DNA of 64,000 nucleotides from contig OY978100.1 of the NCBI GenBank assembly GCA_963854735.1, forward strand, positions 2,153,368 through 2,217,367, given 5' to 3'. A program made the position numbers and the translations under genes. Below, piece by piece: positions 21,876 to 33,490 of the stretch (position 1 is its first letter; each line of letters begins with the position of its first letter). The notes beneath the pieces were generated by a model, which was not told the DNA's origin, searched no databases, and worked only from the letters and a program-made list of their open reading frames with translations. The DNA is from Marvania coccoides. Its lineage: Eukaryota > Chlorophyta > Trebouxiophyceae > Chlorellales > Chlorellaceae.

Positions 21876-22984
21876 TTAGGCGACGAGCTTCTTGGCGATG
21901 CCGGCAAAGTAGGTTCCCTGGTGGGTGGCATGGCCCAACTCCAGCTCGGTGGGCTGGCGGGAGCCGTCAGCGCCGGCGAAGCAGCCTGCACCGTAGGGGG
22001 ACCCACCGCGGACGGCGTCAGTTCCGAAGAGCGCGGCGCCGTAGGTGTAGCCGACGGGGACAAAGACCATGCCGTGGTGGGCCAGTTGGGTGACGGCGGT
22101 GAGGGCGGTGGTCTCCTGGCCTCCTCCCTGGGTGCCGGTGGACACAAAGATACCAGCGGGCTTGCCAGCCAGCTTGCCTGCCTGCCACAGGCCACCGGTG
22201 GCGTCGAACATGGCCTTCATCTGGGCGGACATCATTCCAAAGCGGGTGGGGATGCCAAAGATGAAGGCATCGTACTGGTCGAGGGTGAAGGGGTCGCAGA
22301 CGGGGATGTCGGCGGGCTTTGGGGGGGCGCCCATTTTCGCAAGCACCTCGGCGGGCAGGGTCTCAGCCACCTGAAAGTAAAGAGGTGTGTGTGTGTGTGT
22401 GTGTAAAATTTTGAAATATATATATCGATGCATGGAGACCGGTTTGACAACAAAGGGCGTAGTTTTGGCCTGGGAACTCCACTGGCATGCGCTGCCGCTA
22501 ACGGTCACAGCGCTGTGGGCCTCTTCGTGTCTCTCTCACCTGAAGGAGCACGCCCTCGCAGCCGGCCACGGCATCCACGCCCTTCTTGACAGCCTGCGCC
22601 ATCTTCAGGGTGTGGCCGTACCTGCAACGAACCCCAAAAAGGAGGCCGTTAGAGGCTGTATGTCTGCTTTATCTCAAATGAATTATAGAAGCTAGGCTCC
22701 CTCTCCTCCCTCCACGCTGCATGGTACTGTCCAGCCCTGCTTGACATTGCCCCCCCGCCCCAAATCAAACGAACTTCGACCACAACAGACCAAGCACAAT
22801 TCATACATTGCACGCGAAAAAAAAAAAGTGAACCAATAATTTGGTGTGTTGGTGAGGTGAGAAAACAAGATCATCAAGGGATCACCACCAAGAAGAACAG
22901 AATGTGGAGGAAGCATGCATGGGGTGCGGCATGTGTCATCATGTTTACTTACATAGAGTAGAAAATGATCGCTATTTTGGCCAT
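21876..22984 (-). CDS. WrbA/FQR1-type NAD(P)H:quinone oxidoreductase (copy A)
   Basis: Flavodoxin-like FMN enzyme that reduces quinones by two electrons. Exons 22984-22953, 22621-22540 and 22370-21876 give 202 residues, the usual size. Motifs: [15 protein letters not shown] (FMN phosphate loop, split by intron 1), [79 protein letters not shown] and [15 protein letters not shown]. It lies head to head with paralogue B at 23360, with introns at identical positions, so the pair arose by inverted duplication. A (GT)10 microsatellite sits in intron 2 (22385-22404). Confidence 0.95.
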
Positions 22985-23359
22985 CTTGGTTCACTTGGTG
23001 GACTTGATCGAGAAGGATGAAACCCAGAGAGTTTGCAGCAAGAGGCGGCAAGGCGGATTATTAATTATTTATAATGCATAGGCAGCGCATGTAAGCGGCA
23101 GAAAACGTCGAAATTTTCTAGAGAACGATGAGCAGCAAGGTTATGTGAGCCTTGCTATCAGCCAGCCCTGGATGTTGTGGCATCCGTTTTTTGATTGGGA
23201 ATAGAGACTGCCGCATTGCCTCGATCAGTTTTGCTGATTATTTGAGGTTCCTGCTTGTTCCGAAAAACTCTTCGTTTGTTTCCTTCTGCTGCGCAAAGCC
23301 ACCACCCCCCAACAACTTTTGATTGCATCTGTCTTGTCTATCATTTCAACCCAAACGAT
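22985..23359. promoter_or_regulatory. Shared promoter of the two quinone reductase genes
   Basis: A 375-base AT-rich gap between the divergent start codons of the two paralogues. Coordinated regulation is plausible from the arrangement alone; no specific element identified. Confidence 0.45.
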
Positions 23360-24263
23360 ATGAAGGTCGCAATCGTGTTCTACTCGATGTAAGATTGACA
23401 CCCTGTTTCAATGATGGTCCAGCCAATTTGGGCATCAAGATTCAATCTTTTTCAAATTGAAATATTTCGCTCTGTCTCGCAACTTTAGGTACTCGCACAC
23501 GTACAAGATGGCAGTCGCTGTCAAGCAGGGCATCGACTCCGTGCCTGGCTGCCAAGGCGACTTGCTGCAGGTGAGGAAGGGGGCTAAAATGACGACACCG
23601 CTCGCAAAATTATCGCTGATGCATCCTAACCTGTCCCCCAAACATTCATTAAACATGTTTCAGGTGGCGGAGACCCTTCCCGCCGAGGTGCTTGAGAAGA
23701 TGGGCGCCCCTCCCAAGCCCGACGTCCCCGTCTGCGACCCCTCCACGCTCAACCAGTATGACGGCTTCATCTTCGGCATCCCCACCCGCTTTGGCATGAT
23801 GGCAGGCCAGATGAAGGCCATGTTTGACGCCACTGGTGCGCTATGGCAGGCGGGAGAGCTGTCTGGCAAGCCCGCTGGCATCTTTGTGTCCACCGGAACG
23901 CAGTGCGGCGGGCAGGAAACCACCGCCCTCACCGCCATCACCCAGCTGGCCCACCACGGCATGATCTTCGTACCTGTGGGCTACACTTTTGGCGGCGCTT
24001 TGCTCAACATGGACGATGTGCGCGGTGGGTCTCCTTACGGCGCTGGCTGCCTGGCTGGCGCAGACGGGTCTCGCCCACCCTCCGAGACGGAGATCGACCA
24101 CGCCACCCACCAGGGCAAGCTATTTGCCGGAATCGCCAAGAAGATCGCCGTTGTGCCCGCCAAGGCTGCAAATGGAGCTGCTGCCGCTGCCACAGAGAAA
24201 AAGGCTGCTGCCCCCGCTGCTGCCAAAGACCAGAAGGCTTGCGGGTGCTGCACCATTTCATAG
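23360..24263 (+). CDS. WrbA/FQR1-type quinone oxidoreductase (copy B) with C-terminal CaaX box
   Basis: Exons 23360-23388, 23489-23570 and 23664-24263 give 236 residues. The core matches copy A closely ([81 protein letters not shown]). Unlike copy A it continues with about 37 residues rich in Ala and Lys and ends KACGCCTIS. The last four residues, CTIS, fit a CaaX farnesylation box (Cys, two aliphatic-type residues, Ser), and the preceding Cys residues could be palmitoylated. This suggests membrane attachment of copy B only. In the FMN loop, G of YGHT is S here. Prenylation is inference from the motif. Confidence 0.95.
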
Positions 24264-25035
24264 AGAATGAAAGAGCGAGCCAGAGAAATATGCATCCACG
24301 TGCTGCTTTCCAAGTGTCAAAACGAGGACAGCATGCGAAGTTTCTGAAACGTGACCATCCCGTCGCCGGGGGATGAATTCAGCTTGGGAAGAGCTTGAAC
24401 CTCGATTACCATGCTAACATGTACTCCATTTTATGTATCCCTGTATTTGTTTTTATTTTTTCATGTGATGCATAGTGCTATGTTTTTTATAAAAGAGATG
24501 GGGGTGCTGGCGATGCTCCTGCTCCCTCGCCCCTCGCATCCCCCAAATTTCCTTGACTGGCATTCAAAACAAAAATAATTTTACAACCCATACCAACCAA
24601 TTTCCGAGCACTGCGCTGCTGCCTGACTGGAATTTGAGCCTCTGAGAGGTGAGGAGGAAAAATGCGGCGGTGGCCCTTGGCGGTGGCATCGTCATCAATC
24701 ACTGCATGGGGGGGCCAGACGCTACCCCCCTGCAATTGTATCTTGCACCACCAGGCTAAGTAAATCTCACTGCCCCCGCCGGTAGAGAACCTCCGTTTGT
24801 CACCAAAGCGGGTGTCGGAATTTTGAACCGTTTTTGCGATCGCGATCGAGGAGGAAAATAACTGCAAAAAACGAGCGACGAGACAAAAAAAAGATAAGAA
24901 CACAATTTATATACGTTGCGCCAATTTTAATTAATACCCCGCGGCGATTCCACAGCCCTTGAATTAAATATTTACTCCTTTAAAACACACGCACACACAC
25001 ACACATTTGCACCGAGACTTTGAGTAGACGGTTAC
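24264..25035. other. Gene-free stretch
   Basis: About 770 bases between two plus-strand genes. Contains a CA-rich microsatellite at about 24986-25006 just before the next start codon. A 139-codon minus-strand frame at 24487-24903 lacks an ATG and exon-like character. Confidence 0.5.
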
Positions 25036-26264
25036 ATGCGCAGTGCTGCTCGTGCAATGAGCGATCTGCTGCGAGGAGCTTCGGAGGTGCAGCTGGGCAT
25101 TGCGCTCGTGGGCCCCGGCACCGTCGGCAAAGCTTTTCTTGAGCAACTCAGGGTAGAGGCCCCCCGCCTGCACGCCCGCTTCGGCATTGACCTGCAGGTG
25201 GTGGGCATCACCAACAGCCGGGAGATGCTGCTGTCTCACGACAACCGCCCCCTTGACCTGGCCAACTGGCAGGACGCCCTGCTTGAGGGTGGGTCAGACG
25301 CATCGCTGGGGGTCCTCACAGAGCACCTAAAGGCTGCACCGGTGGCGCACAAGGTGGTGGTGGACTGCACCGCCAGCGACTTTGTGCCCCGATTCTACCC
25401 CAAGTGGATGGAGCAGGTTAGATAAGAGATGACCACAGTTGCCGTTATTTTATTCTTATCCTCTGCCGTTTTATACTACCCGCCATTCATGCTTTTCTGC
25501 AGGGCATCCACGTCGTAACCCCCAACAAGCGCCTCAACAGCGGCCGCTTCGCAGCCTACTCCGCCGTCAAGTCCCTACAGCGCTCCCACCGCGTGCACTA
25601 TCTGTACGAGGGCACCGTAGGAGCAGGGCTGCCCATCATCGCCACACTGAAAGCCCTCCTCGACACCGGAGACCAGGTGGAGCGCATCGAGGGCGTGTTC
25701 TCGGGCACAATGTCGTACATTTTCAACGAGCTGCGCCCCGGTCGGCCCTTCTCCGAGGTCGTTTCTGGGGCCAAGCGCCGTGGCTTCACCGAGCCCGACC
25801 CCCGGGACGATCTTTCGGGGTCTGACGTCACCCGAAAAGTTGTCACGGTGGCCAGGGAGTGCGGCAGCTCGGCCGAGCTGAGCGACGTCGACACAGAGAG
25901 CCTGGTGCCTGCAGCGCTGCAGGGCGCGGACCTGTCTCCGCAGACTTTCATGGAGCAGCTGCCCAGGTTTGACGCCGAGATCGATGCGCGGGTGAGGGAG
26001 GCCGATGCGGCAGGGGAGGTGCTGCGGTACGTTGGCAGCTACGACGCTGAGAGCGGGGTGCTGCAAGCGCGACTGCGGCGGTTTCAAAAGTCGCACCCAT
26101 TTGCCAACCTCACGGGGACTGAAAACATCATCTCGTTCACCACCACGCGCTACAGCTCCCCGCCGCTGATCATCAGGGGCCCAGGCGCCGGGCCTGCAGT
26201 GACTGCCGCTGGCGTGTTTGCAGACATAGTGACGCTGGCGCGTTATCTGGGGGCGCCGAGCTAG
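25036..26264 (+). CDS. Homoserine dehydrogenase
   Basis: Converts aspartate-4-semialdehyde to homoserine with NAD(P)H in Thr/Met/Ile synthesis. Exons 25036-25416 and 25503-26264 give 380 residues, the length of the monofunctional enzyme, with no fused aspartokinase. Motifs: the nucleotide-binding loop IALVGPGTVGKAF (Gly26, Gly28, Gly31), VVDCTASDF, VVTPNKRLNSGRFAAY, the catalytic-domain signature YEGTVGAGLPII, IEGVFSGTMSYIFNEL, RRGFTEPDPRDDLSGSDVTRKVV, and the C-terminal IIRGPGAGPAVTAAGVFADIV. Plants usually have bifunctional AK-HSDH, so a monofunctional form is worth noting. No clear transit peptide is visible in the ~18 residues before the Rossmann strand. Confidence 0.95.
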
Positions 26265-26417
26265 CTAGAAGAACATGGAGAACAGTTAAGGACCAGAAGG
26301 ACATGAAGCCCGCTATTTTTCGAGAGAGAGCGTGCATTTTTTTGATGTTTCATTCTTCTTCTTCTTCTTGTGCAATCTATAACCATTACAAAAAATCGAG
26401 GAACAAAATTATCAACG

Positions 26418-27691
26418 TTAGCTGCCAGCAGCCCAGTGCACGCCAGTCGTAAGAACCTGCACGGTGCCCTGGTGCTCCTCTCCTCGGCGCATTATCCCCG
26501 CTTTGCTCTGCCGCCTGCCGTCGTGGTTTTGCGCCAGCCACCCCACTGCCATTGATTTGCTGTCCCAGTGCACGGCAGCAAGCTCAACGAAAACGCCACC
26601 GCCGCTGGGCTCCACATTCGCTGCAATGGCCAGAACCCCGCACTCTCGTGGGGGAGGCCCTGCAGCCACTGTGTTCTCCAGCACCTGCGAGCATGCGGCT
26701 GCGACGCTCGTATGCGTGCCTCTGCGCAAAACCTCTTTTGCGCTTTCTCTGGCCACCAGCCCCTTTATGATGCGCTCCCCTACGCCCGTAACGCTGGTAG
26801 CCACCCCCGAGGCGCCCTGATTCTCAGCCCAGCACCCTGCACCGAACACAGCCGCCTCTCCAACGCGGCCAGGCAGCTTTAAAGCCAAGCCGCCGCTGCT
26901 CACTCCTGCCGCCACCTGGCCCTTTGCATCCACCACCACACACCCCACAGTGTCATTCAGACGCTGACAGTCTGCCCCGCCACTGCTGCGTTCTTCATCA
27001 AGTGCCGCAGAAGACTGCCGTCGCCTTTTCTTACTGCTGCTGCCATTTTTTTTCGCACCTCCATCGTTTCCTTCAAGTATGTACATGTAGTTAGCATGAC
27101 GCTCTTGCGCTTTCGCTGTTACGTGCATCTCAGCAGCGGCAGCTGCGGTAGCAGCAGCGGTCAGACCACGCTCCAGGGCCCACGCCCTGGCCGCATCGCC
27201 AGCCAGCACCAATGGTCGTACCAGGCCGTGTGGCAGCGGCTCCCTGCTGTCCAGCGCCAGTCTGAATGCAGCGCTGGCAGGGTTTGAAATTCCAGGGGCA
27301 GCGCCGATAGCGCCAAAGGTGCCGTCCCCCGACATCACGCTGGCGTCGCATTCCACTGCCCCGCACCGGTTGAGGTTGGATCCGTTGCCCGCGTTGGTCA
27401 GGGGCGCGTTTTCTAGCACCACCAGCGCTGCCGCCACCGCCGCCAAAACGTCACAGCCAGACTCCAGCTTTGCGCCAGCAGCCTTGCACGCCTGCTCCAT
27501 TGCTGTGTGGGGGGGGGGGGGGGGGGGGCGGGAGGGGGGGGAATAGCAGTTTAGAGGAAGAACGAAAAGAGGCAAATTGGAGGGGTTGCATACGAGTTCT
27601 TCACATCTCAACATTTGAACAAGTCGGCTTCGCTAGTGTGCGAGTGGTATCCAGCCCCAGCGTGCACCGCCACAAAGAACCCCCCAGGCAT
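26418..27691 (-). CDS. TASP1: Threonine aspartase (taspase-1-like N-terminal nucleophile hydrolase)
   Basis: Taspase-1 is an Asp-specific endopeptidase that self-activates by cleavage before a catalytic Thr; its best known animal substrate is MLL. Exons 27691-27613 and 27502-26418 give 387 residues. Motifs: VAVHAGAGYHS, ALVVLENAPLTNAGNGSNLN, VECDASVMSG, FGAIGAAPGISNP, then a variable linker with a basic nuclear-localisation-like patch (SSKKRRRQS), and LNDTVGCVVVD with the nucleophile Thr211. After it come AAGVSSGGLALKLPGRVGEAA and GAGCWAEN. The linker before Thr211 and the GCWAEN block separate taspase from ordinary L-asparaginases. The donor of the only intron is a weak GTTGAG; the acceptor follows a very long C tract. 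Confidence 0.9.
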
Positions 27692-27896
27692 TTTTTTTAA
27701 AATAATTTGTAAGCAAAAATGAATTCGGAAGCGTTGTGTTTTTTCGGATGCCGATTTAAAAAAAATGCGAAGTTCTTTTTGTTTATGTAACACAAATTCG
27801 TTCGTTTGTTCGTTACAAATCATGATGGGTTTCAACACCGCACACACTTCAAACCCCGCGATCAACTTCAACCCAGCAAAAAACCCCAGCAGCACC

Positions 27897-29801
27897 CTAC
27901 GTGAGCAGCGAGTGCACGACACTCTTGACGTTCAGGCGCTTCAGGTCCACGTACGTCTGCCCGCACCCCACAAACATGATGGGCGCACCCGAGGTGTACA
28001 CCATGCTCAGCGCCGCGCCCACCTTGTCGTCAATGGTGTCGAACTTTGTGAGCACTATGCCGTCAATCGTGTGGGGGTTGGGCCCAGGCGCCAAGTCAGC
28101 CAGGCGGCGGTTGAACTTGGTGAGCTGGTCCACGGCGTCGTTCCCTACCAGCGCCTCCCCCACAAACAGCACCAGGTCTGGCTGGTTGAGGGTGATGAGC
28201 CCCGACAGCGCCCGCATCAGCGGCTCATTGTCCTGCATCCGCCCAGCGGTGTCCACCAGCAGCACGTCCACCCCAGCGCGCTGCGCCGCCTTGGCCCCCT
28301 CAAACGCCACCTTGGCCGGGTCCTTTTCGTAGCCGCGTTCGTACAGCGGCACGTCCAGCCGCGCGCAGTGCGTCTTGAGCTGCTCCACCGCGCCGGAACG
28401 GAAGGTGTCGCACGCCGCTATCATCACCTTTTGTCCGTTCTGCAGCAGCCAGTACGCCACCTTGGCCAGGTTGGTGCTCTTGCCCACCCCATTGACCCCC
28501 ACAAACACGATGACGTAGGGCTTGCCACGCTCCTTGGAGGCGCGCACCTCACGCAGCACGTCGATGCTGCGCTTGGGGGTGAGGATGCGGGTGAGCGCGG
28601 CCTCCACCGCGGTGCGCACCGCGGAGGACACGCGCGTGAAGCTGCTGAGGCGCTGCCCCTCCAGCGACACCGCCACGCTCTCGACCAGCTTCTCGGCAAT
28701 CTCCTCGGCCACGTTGCGCTCCATCAGCTTCTTCTTGAGGTCCACCAGCGCGGGGGCGATGTCGCTGCGGGTCAGCGCCCCGGTGCCCATCACGTTGACG
28801 CTGACCGAGCGCACAAACGATGACAGCAGACCGCCGCCGCCAGACGGTTTGGAAGAACCAGTCGCTCCTGCCTCCTCCTCCTCTTCCGAAGAGTACACCT
28901 CCTCCTCCACGTCAACCAGGCTGCGCTGCTGGAAGTCCTCGTGGGACATCATGGCCGCGGCTGAGGGAGGGGCGCCCTCTGTGAAGTCCAGCTCGCCAAC
29001 GTCGTCGTCGTTGGCGCCGCCCCCAACCATGAGTGCGTCCCAGTTGCGGGCCTGCTTTCCGGCAGGCTTGCCGGGCTTCTTCCCAGGCGCCGGCTTGGCG
29101 GGCTCGTGCTTCTTGGCCGCCTTGGCGCCAGGGCCGCCGCGCTTGGACAGCTTCTTCAGCATTGCGGCGTTGAAGGCGCCACCGCCCGGGGCGTCGTCCT
29201 CGCTGCCGCCAGTGGGCGAGGGCTCGTCGCTGGCTGGCGAAGAGGAGCCATTGGCAGCGGCCACTGCGCCAGCCGCTGCTTCTTCGTCTCTTCCTTTCGC
29301 TGCCGCCCCCTCCTGGTCGCCGTCTTCGGCGGCATTGCCGTTGGCCTGCGTCTCTTTGCGCTGCTGCAGCATGCGCCTCTGCTCGGTCCCAGCGGCAGCA
29401 GCGACGGCCGGGCTGGGGCGCCTTGCCGCCTCCGCCCTTGCCTCGCACTCCCTCATCATCTTTTGGAAGGAGGCGTCGAACTCGGGGTAGGCGAAGCAGT
29501 CGGGGGTGTACTTGGGGCTGAATGCCTTTGCGACGCGGTCCAGCAGGTCGTCCACGTAGAGCAGCTTGAGCGCCTTTTGGTAGACGGCAACAAACACCAG
29601 CCCCAGGCCGTTGTTCAGCGTCCACTTCAGGGTGTAGGCGCCACCGCTGGGGGAGGTGTAGGGGAACGCGGTCTCGCCGGTGCGGTCCTCCAGCAGGCAG
29701 GTGCGCACCAGCGCGTTCACGGGATCTCCCTTGAGAGCCGTGAACGACATGGCCCACAGCAGCACGCCGCCCTTGGTAAAGATGCAAAAGTAGTCAAGCA
29801 T
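27897..29801 (-). CDS. SRPRA: Signal recognition particle receptor subunit alpha
   Basis: SRPRA is the ER-side GTPase that docks SRP-ribosome complexes. Single exon, 634 residues. The N-terminal SRX domain (MLDYFCIFTKGGVLLWAMSF, VRTCLLEDRTG, LKWTLNNGLGLVFVAVYQK, YVDDLLDRV) binds SRP receptor beta. A long charged linker (LSKRGGPGAKAAKKHEP, KKPGKPAGKQARNWD) follows, then the NG domain: N helices around LVDLKKKLMERNVAEEIAEKL, G1 VGVNGVGKSTNLAK, G2-side DTFRSGAVEQLKTH, G3 LVDTAGRMQDN, and G4/G5 VLTKFDTIDDKVGAALS and FVGCGQTY. All GTPase residues are present. The absence of introns is unusual here for so long a gene. Confidence 0.97.
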   Translation of the reverse strand: MLDYFCIFTKGGVLLWAMSFTALKGDPVNALVRTCLLEDRTGETAFPYTSPSGGAYTLKWTLNNGLGLVFVAVYQKALKLLYVDDLLDRVAKAFSPKYTPDCFAYPEFDASFQKMMRECEARAEAARRPSPAVAAAAGTEQRRMLQQRKETQANGNAAEDGDQEGAAAKGRDEEAAAGAVAAANGSSSPASDEPSPTGGSEDDAPGGGAFNAAMLKKLSKRGGPGAKAAKKHEPAKPAPGKKPGKPAGKQARNWDALMVGGGANDDDVGELDFTEGAPPSAAAMMSHEDFQQRSLVDVEEEVYSSEEEEEAGATGSSKPSGGGGLLSSFVRSVSVNVMGTGALTRSDIAPALVDLKKKLMERNVAEEIAEKLVESVAVSLEGQRLSSFTRVSSAVRTAVEAALTRILTPKRSIDVLREVRASKERGKPYVIVFVGVNGVGKSTNLAKVAYWLLQNGQKVMIAACDTFRSGAVEQLKTHCARLDVPLYERGYEKDPAKVAFEGAKAAQRAGVDVLLVDTAGRMQDNEPLMRALSGLITLNQPDLVLFVGEALVGNDAVDQLTKFNRRLADLAPGPNPHTIDGIVLTKFDTIDDKVGAALSMVYTSGAPIMFVGCGQTYVDLKRLNVKSVVHSLLT

Positions 29802-31019
29802 CGCAGCTTGTTTTCGTTCTGTGGGGAAGGGCACACGATGCTGTGAGCACGAAGAGTCGATCAAACGCGAAATCTCATTACAAATTTTCAAAATACCTTG
29901 CTCTTCAAAGAAAATTTATTAGCTACGGCACAAGCAGGCCTAAATAGACTTGTAAATACTGCAAAATAAATAATGTTGTGAGTTCCTGTTTCTTCAGCAA
30001 TAATGCTGACTATTCTTTCTCTTGAAAAATGTGCAAAAAAAATAAAAATAGAAATGGGGCATTCGGCAGGCTGTCAGAACAAGGGTCCGCAGCGCCTCTT
30101 GACCCGGCAACAAATGAAAGGCCCAGGGGCGTGAAGCTCGATATTCTTCTTCTCCAGCTGCCGCAGTCAACGCCCCAGCAGGGAAGAGCTGAGATCTGAG
30201 CTGCTATTTATGAGGCCGAGCTCTGATATCAGCCCCTAGTGTTGTGCCACGAAGATGGGCATCCGGCTGTCGAGTGTATACATTTGAAGGCGCCCTTGAC
30301 TTTATGTTTCTATTTTGCTGGCGGCCCTGCATGACGTCTCTGTGCGGAGTCTAAACTCTCAATATTTGCACTTTGCATGGCTGGGAATCATGTTAAAATA
30401 CAGCTGAAGTTTTATATTCAAATGGCATTCTGAGAGCGACTCTCCTACAACGGGAGGAAGACACACTTACGCTTTTCAGCGCAAAAAAACGATCAATCAT
30501 GCAAGTTTATATACGTACTCAACAAGCTTGAATCGTTTCAAAAATATGGGATAAGAAAAGGAACCATTATTAGTGTTGGTGAGGAGGAAGAATAGAGTTC
30601 ACTGAAAAGACACCGAAAAGACACCGAGAAAAGCAGAGCAACACGGACATGGTGCACGGGTGCTTGCAAAATATGTAGGGGAAAAGAAGGTGAAAAAATG
30701 GAAAAGAAGAAGCTGAAAAAAAACAGAAAGAAAAGAGGTGTAAAGAAAATGTAAATATTAAGTGGGAAACTGAACCGAAAACTAGCAACCGAAAGAAATG
30801 CGGAAGGAATTCCTATGCCCGGAAGGACGTTTGGATTGGAGGAAACCAGGCATCGATCGTTCGAGATAAAAATTATTGGGTATAAAACAGTGGTTGTGAT
30901 TGCTTGAGCCTGGCAACAACTCCACCAACAGCAAAATGAAAAAAATGTATAAAATGGCATCGTATATGAGGATGCAACCTGGGAATTCCCAAGTTGCGGA
31001 GCCGACCTGCTGCCGCTCA
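29802..31019. other. Gene-free stretch of about 1.2 kb
   Basis: AT-rich, with A-rich tracts on the plus strand from 30600 to 30760. Minus-strand frames here are artefacts of A-rich sequence and lack exon composition. No RNA gene or repeat recognised. Confidence 0.5.
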
Positions 31020-32772
31020 TCACGCAACTTCTCTCGTCAGTCCCCAGTGCAGGGTGTCTGCGTTCCACAGCGAGTACAGCGGGATGAAAATTGAGAAAAA
31101 GGGAGTGGTGATCATGAAAGCTGGCCAGTACAGCAGCATTCGGAAGGCGCCGGTGCACAGTGCCAAGAGAATTCCTTGAAACATGGCAAGCGTCAGCGTC
31201 AGAGCGAAAATGATGTTGAAGGAAAAGTGCAGAATTCCCCAAACGAACAGAATGCAGGCGAGGACCAGCACTAGGGGCAACATGAACACAGCCCACAACT
31301 CCATGCAAAGGACGTAGTACAGCCGCAGCTTTCTCCACAGCGATGTTTTAGGGGGGTTTGTGAGCAGGTGCAAGTGGCAAAATAGCAGGCTGTTGGTCCA
31401 CCGCCGCCGCTGGCAGGCGAGAGTCTTGTACGTCGTTGGAGCTGCATGCAAAATATGAGTAGGAGGGGGAGGGTTGGATGTATCTCTATATAAAGCATAT
31501 ATGGGCACGATGGCATACAATAAAAATCTCGCGGAATTGCTCACCAGATGTAGAACAGTGCGTCTTGGAGGTGTAGCACAGCCTTTTGTCGGGAAACTTC
31601 CGCATGAGTAGCGCGGTCAGGTATCGATCTTCGCCGAGTTCCAAAATGTTTGCAGCCTTCAGGGAGTAGCCATTGCTATGCAACGAAGGGCAACGGTGCT
31701 GAAAGGCATGGATGATGTCTGGGTGGGTGAGGTGCTCGATGGAATAAACGGCAAAACAGCCAGAGAGAACAAGGACGTTGTACAGCACGTGCTCCACACA
31801 CTTGAGCAAAATGTGCATGTACCAGTACTCAAAACTCTGGGCCTGATTGAGAATTGTCCACTCGGGCCGAATTTGGGTCTCTCCACAAACACCGATGCAC
31901 TCGGGGTGCCGGGAGATGTAGGATTGAAAGATTGGAAAACAGTTTTCGTCAATTTCAGTATCGGCGTCAATTAACATCAAGTGCGAATAGTCTACCAGCC
32001 CGTGCTTGAAGTGGCTGGAGATGTCGTTGGACATGCGGTGCAGCTCTGAAGCTGCCTCGGGGTCAGGGTTGCGGGCAGCGCGCAATGCGTTCAAAACAAG
32101 ACACACACTGTCCTTTTTCCCACGGTTACCCCTGTCGCTTTCTGGGGTCTCGTCGGCCCCAACTTTGACCAACACGACATACGGCACACCCTCATAGTCG
32201 CCCACAGTGAGGCAAACACGATTGGTGAGGTGCCCTGCAACGTTTAGGGCGCACTCGTACTCATAGTTGGTGGCATGTTTGGCTTCAGGTGAAGCTCCTA
32301 AGATTTCCAGCAAGATATCAGCCGTGGGCTGTTCGCCCTTGCGGGCCACCAGGCCGTCAACCACAAAACACATGAGGGCAGCGTCAGGCTTGACCCGATC
32401 TGCCGCAATGATGGAATCGACGGTGTGTTGAATTTCCTGCCGCCGTTCGCCGTAACAAGGGACACAAATAACAAAGCGGCTGCTATTGTTGTCGCTTTTG
32501 ACTACATCAGCGTCATTTCTGCAGCACCAACGGTGCCACATTGCGCAGAATAGCAGCACGCACATGGAAAATAGGCAGAGACCCAAATAGATGTAGATGA
32601 GGATATTGATCCATGCTACGCAGGTACCGTCCTCGCACAAACTCGTGGCGACAAACACTGGGATTACGACGAATAATACCGAGACAAACACATATGAAAC
32701 TGCCAAGATGCCAAAGATCACAAATTTCTGAACTCGCAGTGAAGCAGCAGCTGTGAGGGAGGTATGGTGCAT
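31020..32772 (-). CDS. Chitin synthase (family 2 glycosyltransferase)
   Basis: Processive membrane enzyme that polymerises UDP-GlcNAc into chitin. Exons 32772-31545 and 31441-31020 give 549 residues. Two N-terminal helices (about 17-42 and 55-78), then the catalytic domain: VPCYGERRQEI (about 104), VVDGLVARKG (138), LMLIDADTEID (266-274, the UDP/metal-binding DAD), CGETQIRP (296), LELGEDRYLTALLM with the catalytic Asp382 in GEDR, and QRRRWTNS (420-427), the product-binding motif. At least four C-terminal helices follow and the protein ends LWNADTLHWGLTREVA, like the WN-D--WG-TR end of fungal and viral chitin synthases. ATG 32772 is the first in frame. Confidence 0.93.
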
Positions 32773-33490
32773 CTGGGTGTGGGAATTCTGCCGCCTAGAC
32801 AAGTGATCAGCCGCGGCACAACAGACTTGGGAATTTTCAAGCGATCAAAGGAACGGGAGACTGTCCAAACATTCAGGCTTGACTTGATTTGTTTGCGTGG
32901 CTTGAAACACGCTTTGATGGTAAAAATCGGGTTCTCAAATTTGTTCTTTTGGACAGGCACAAATACTTGTAGAATTGAATCTCAACGCCTTTGTGGTGGC
33001 TGCTGCTGCTTAAATCTGACGGTTTTAACTCGAATTATAATCGGGGGGGGGACTGGAGGTACCGCATTCGAAAAAATCCCGCGGCGGCCTTCCTGCCTTG
33101 TCGTCGCAGGACCGTACGGGCACTTTCCTTTTCAATCTCGTCCTTCGCATCTCAGCTCCCCGCAATTGCGGTGCCAGGTCGGTTTACACGTGCATTACCT
33201 TTGGTTAATCCCTATTTCCGACAGGGAATCTAATCGACAACAAAAAGTCGATGCGTTTGGCAAAAAATGAAACTTCCTATACAACTCGTTCGCGCGCGCT
33301 CGATGAAGAGTATAATCTCGCGCGTGCCTGAACCCAAAATCAAAGTAAAATACGTGGTAGTATGAGAATAGCCATGCATGGCAGAGCCCACGCGGGGCAG
33401 CGCCTCATACATTTGTAAAATTGTCAACGAGGGGCTGGAGTGAGCTGTTTATAAAATAGGCAAATTTACGGACAGCCCATTTTCTCTCCG

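Noticed and set aside
24487..24903. 139-codon minus-strand frame
   Set aside because: No ATG start, no recognisable sequence and intergenic composition.
28522..29846. Long plus-strand frames opposite SRP receptor alpha
   Set aside because: Antisense shadows of a complete, recognisable GTPase gene.
30538..31338. 266-codon minus-strand frame rich in Phe and Ser
   Set aside because: It lies in A-rich intergenic DNA and overlaps the chitin synthase last exon in another frame; no exon-like composition.
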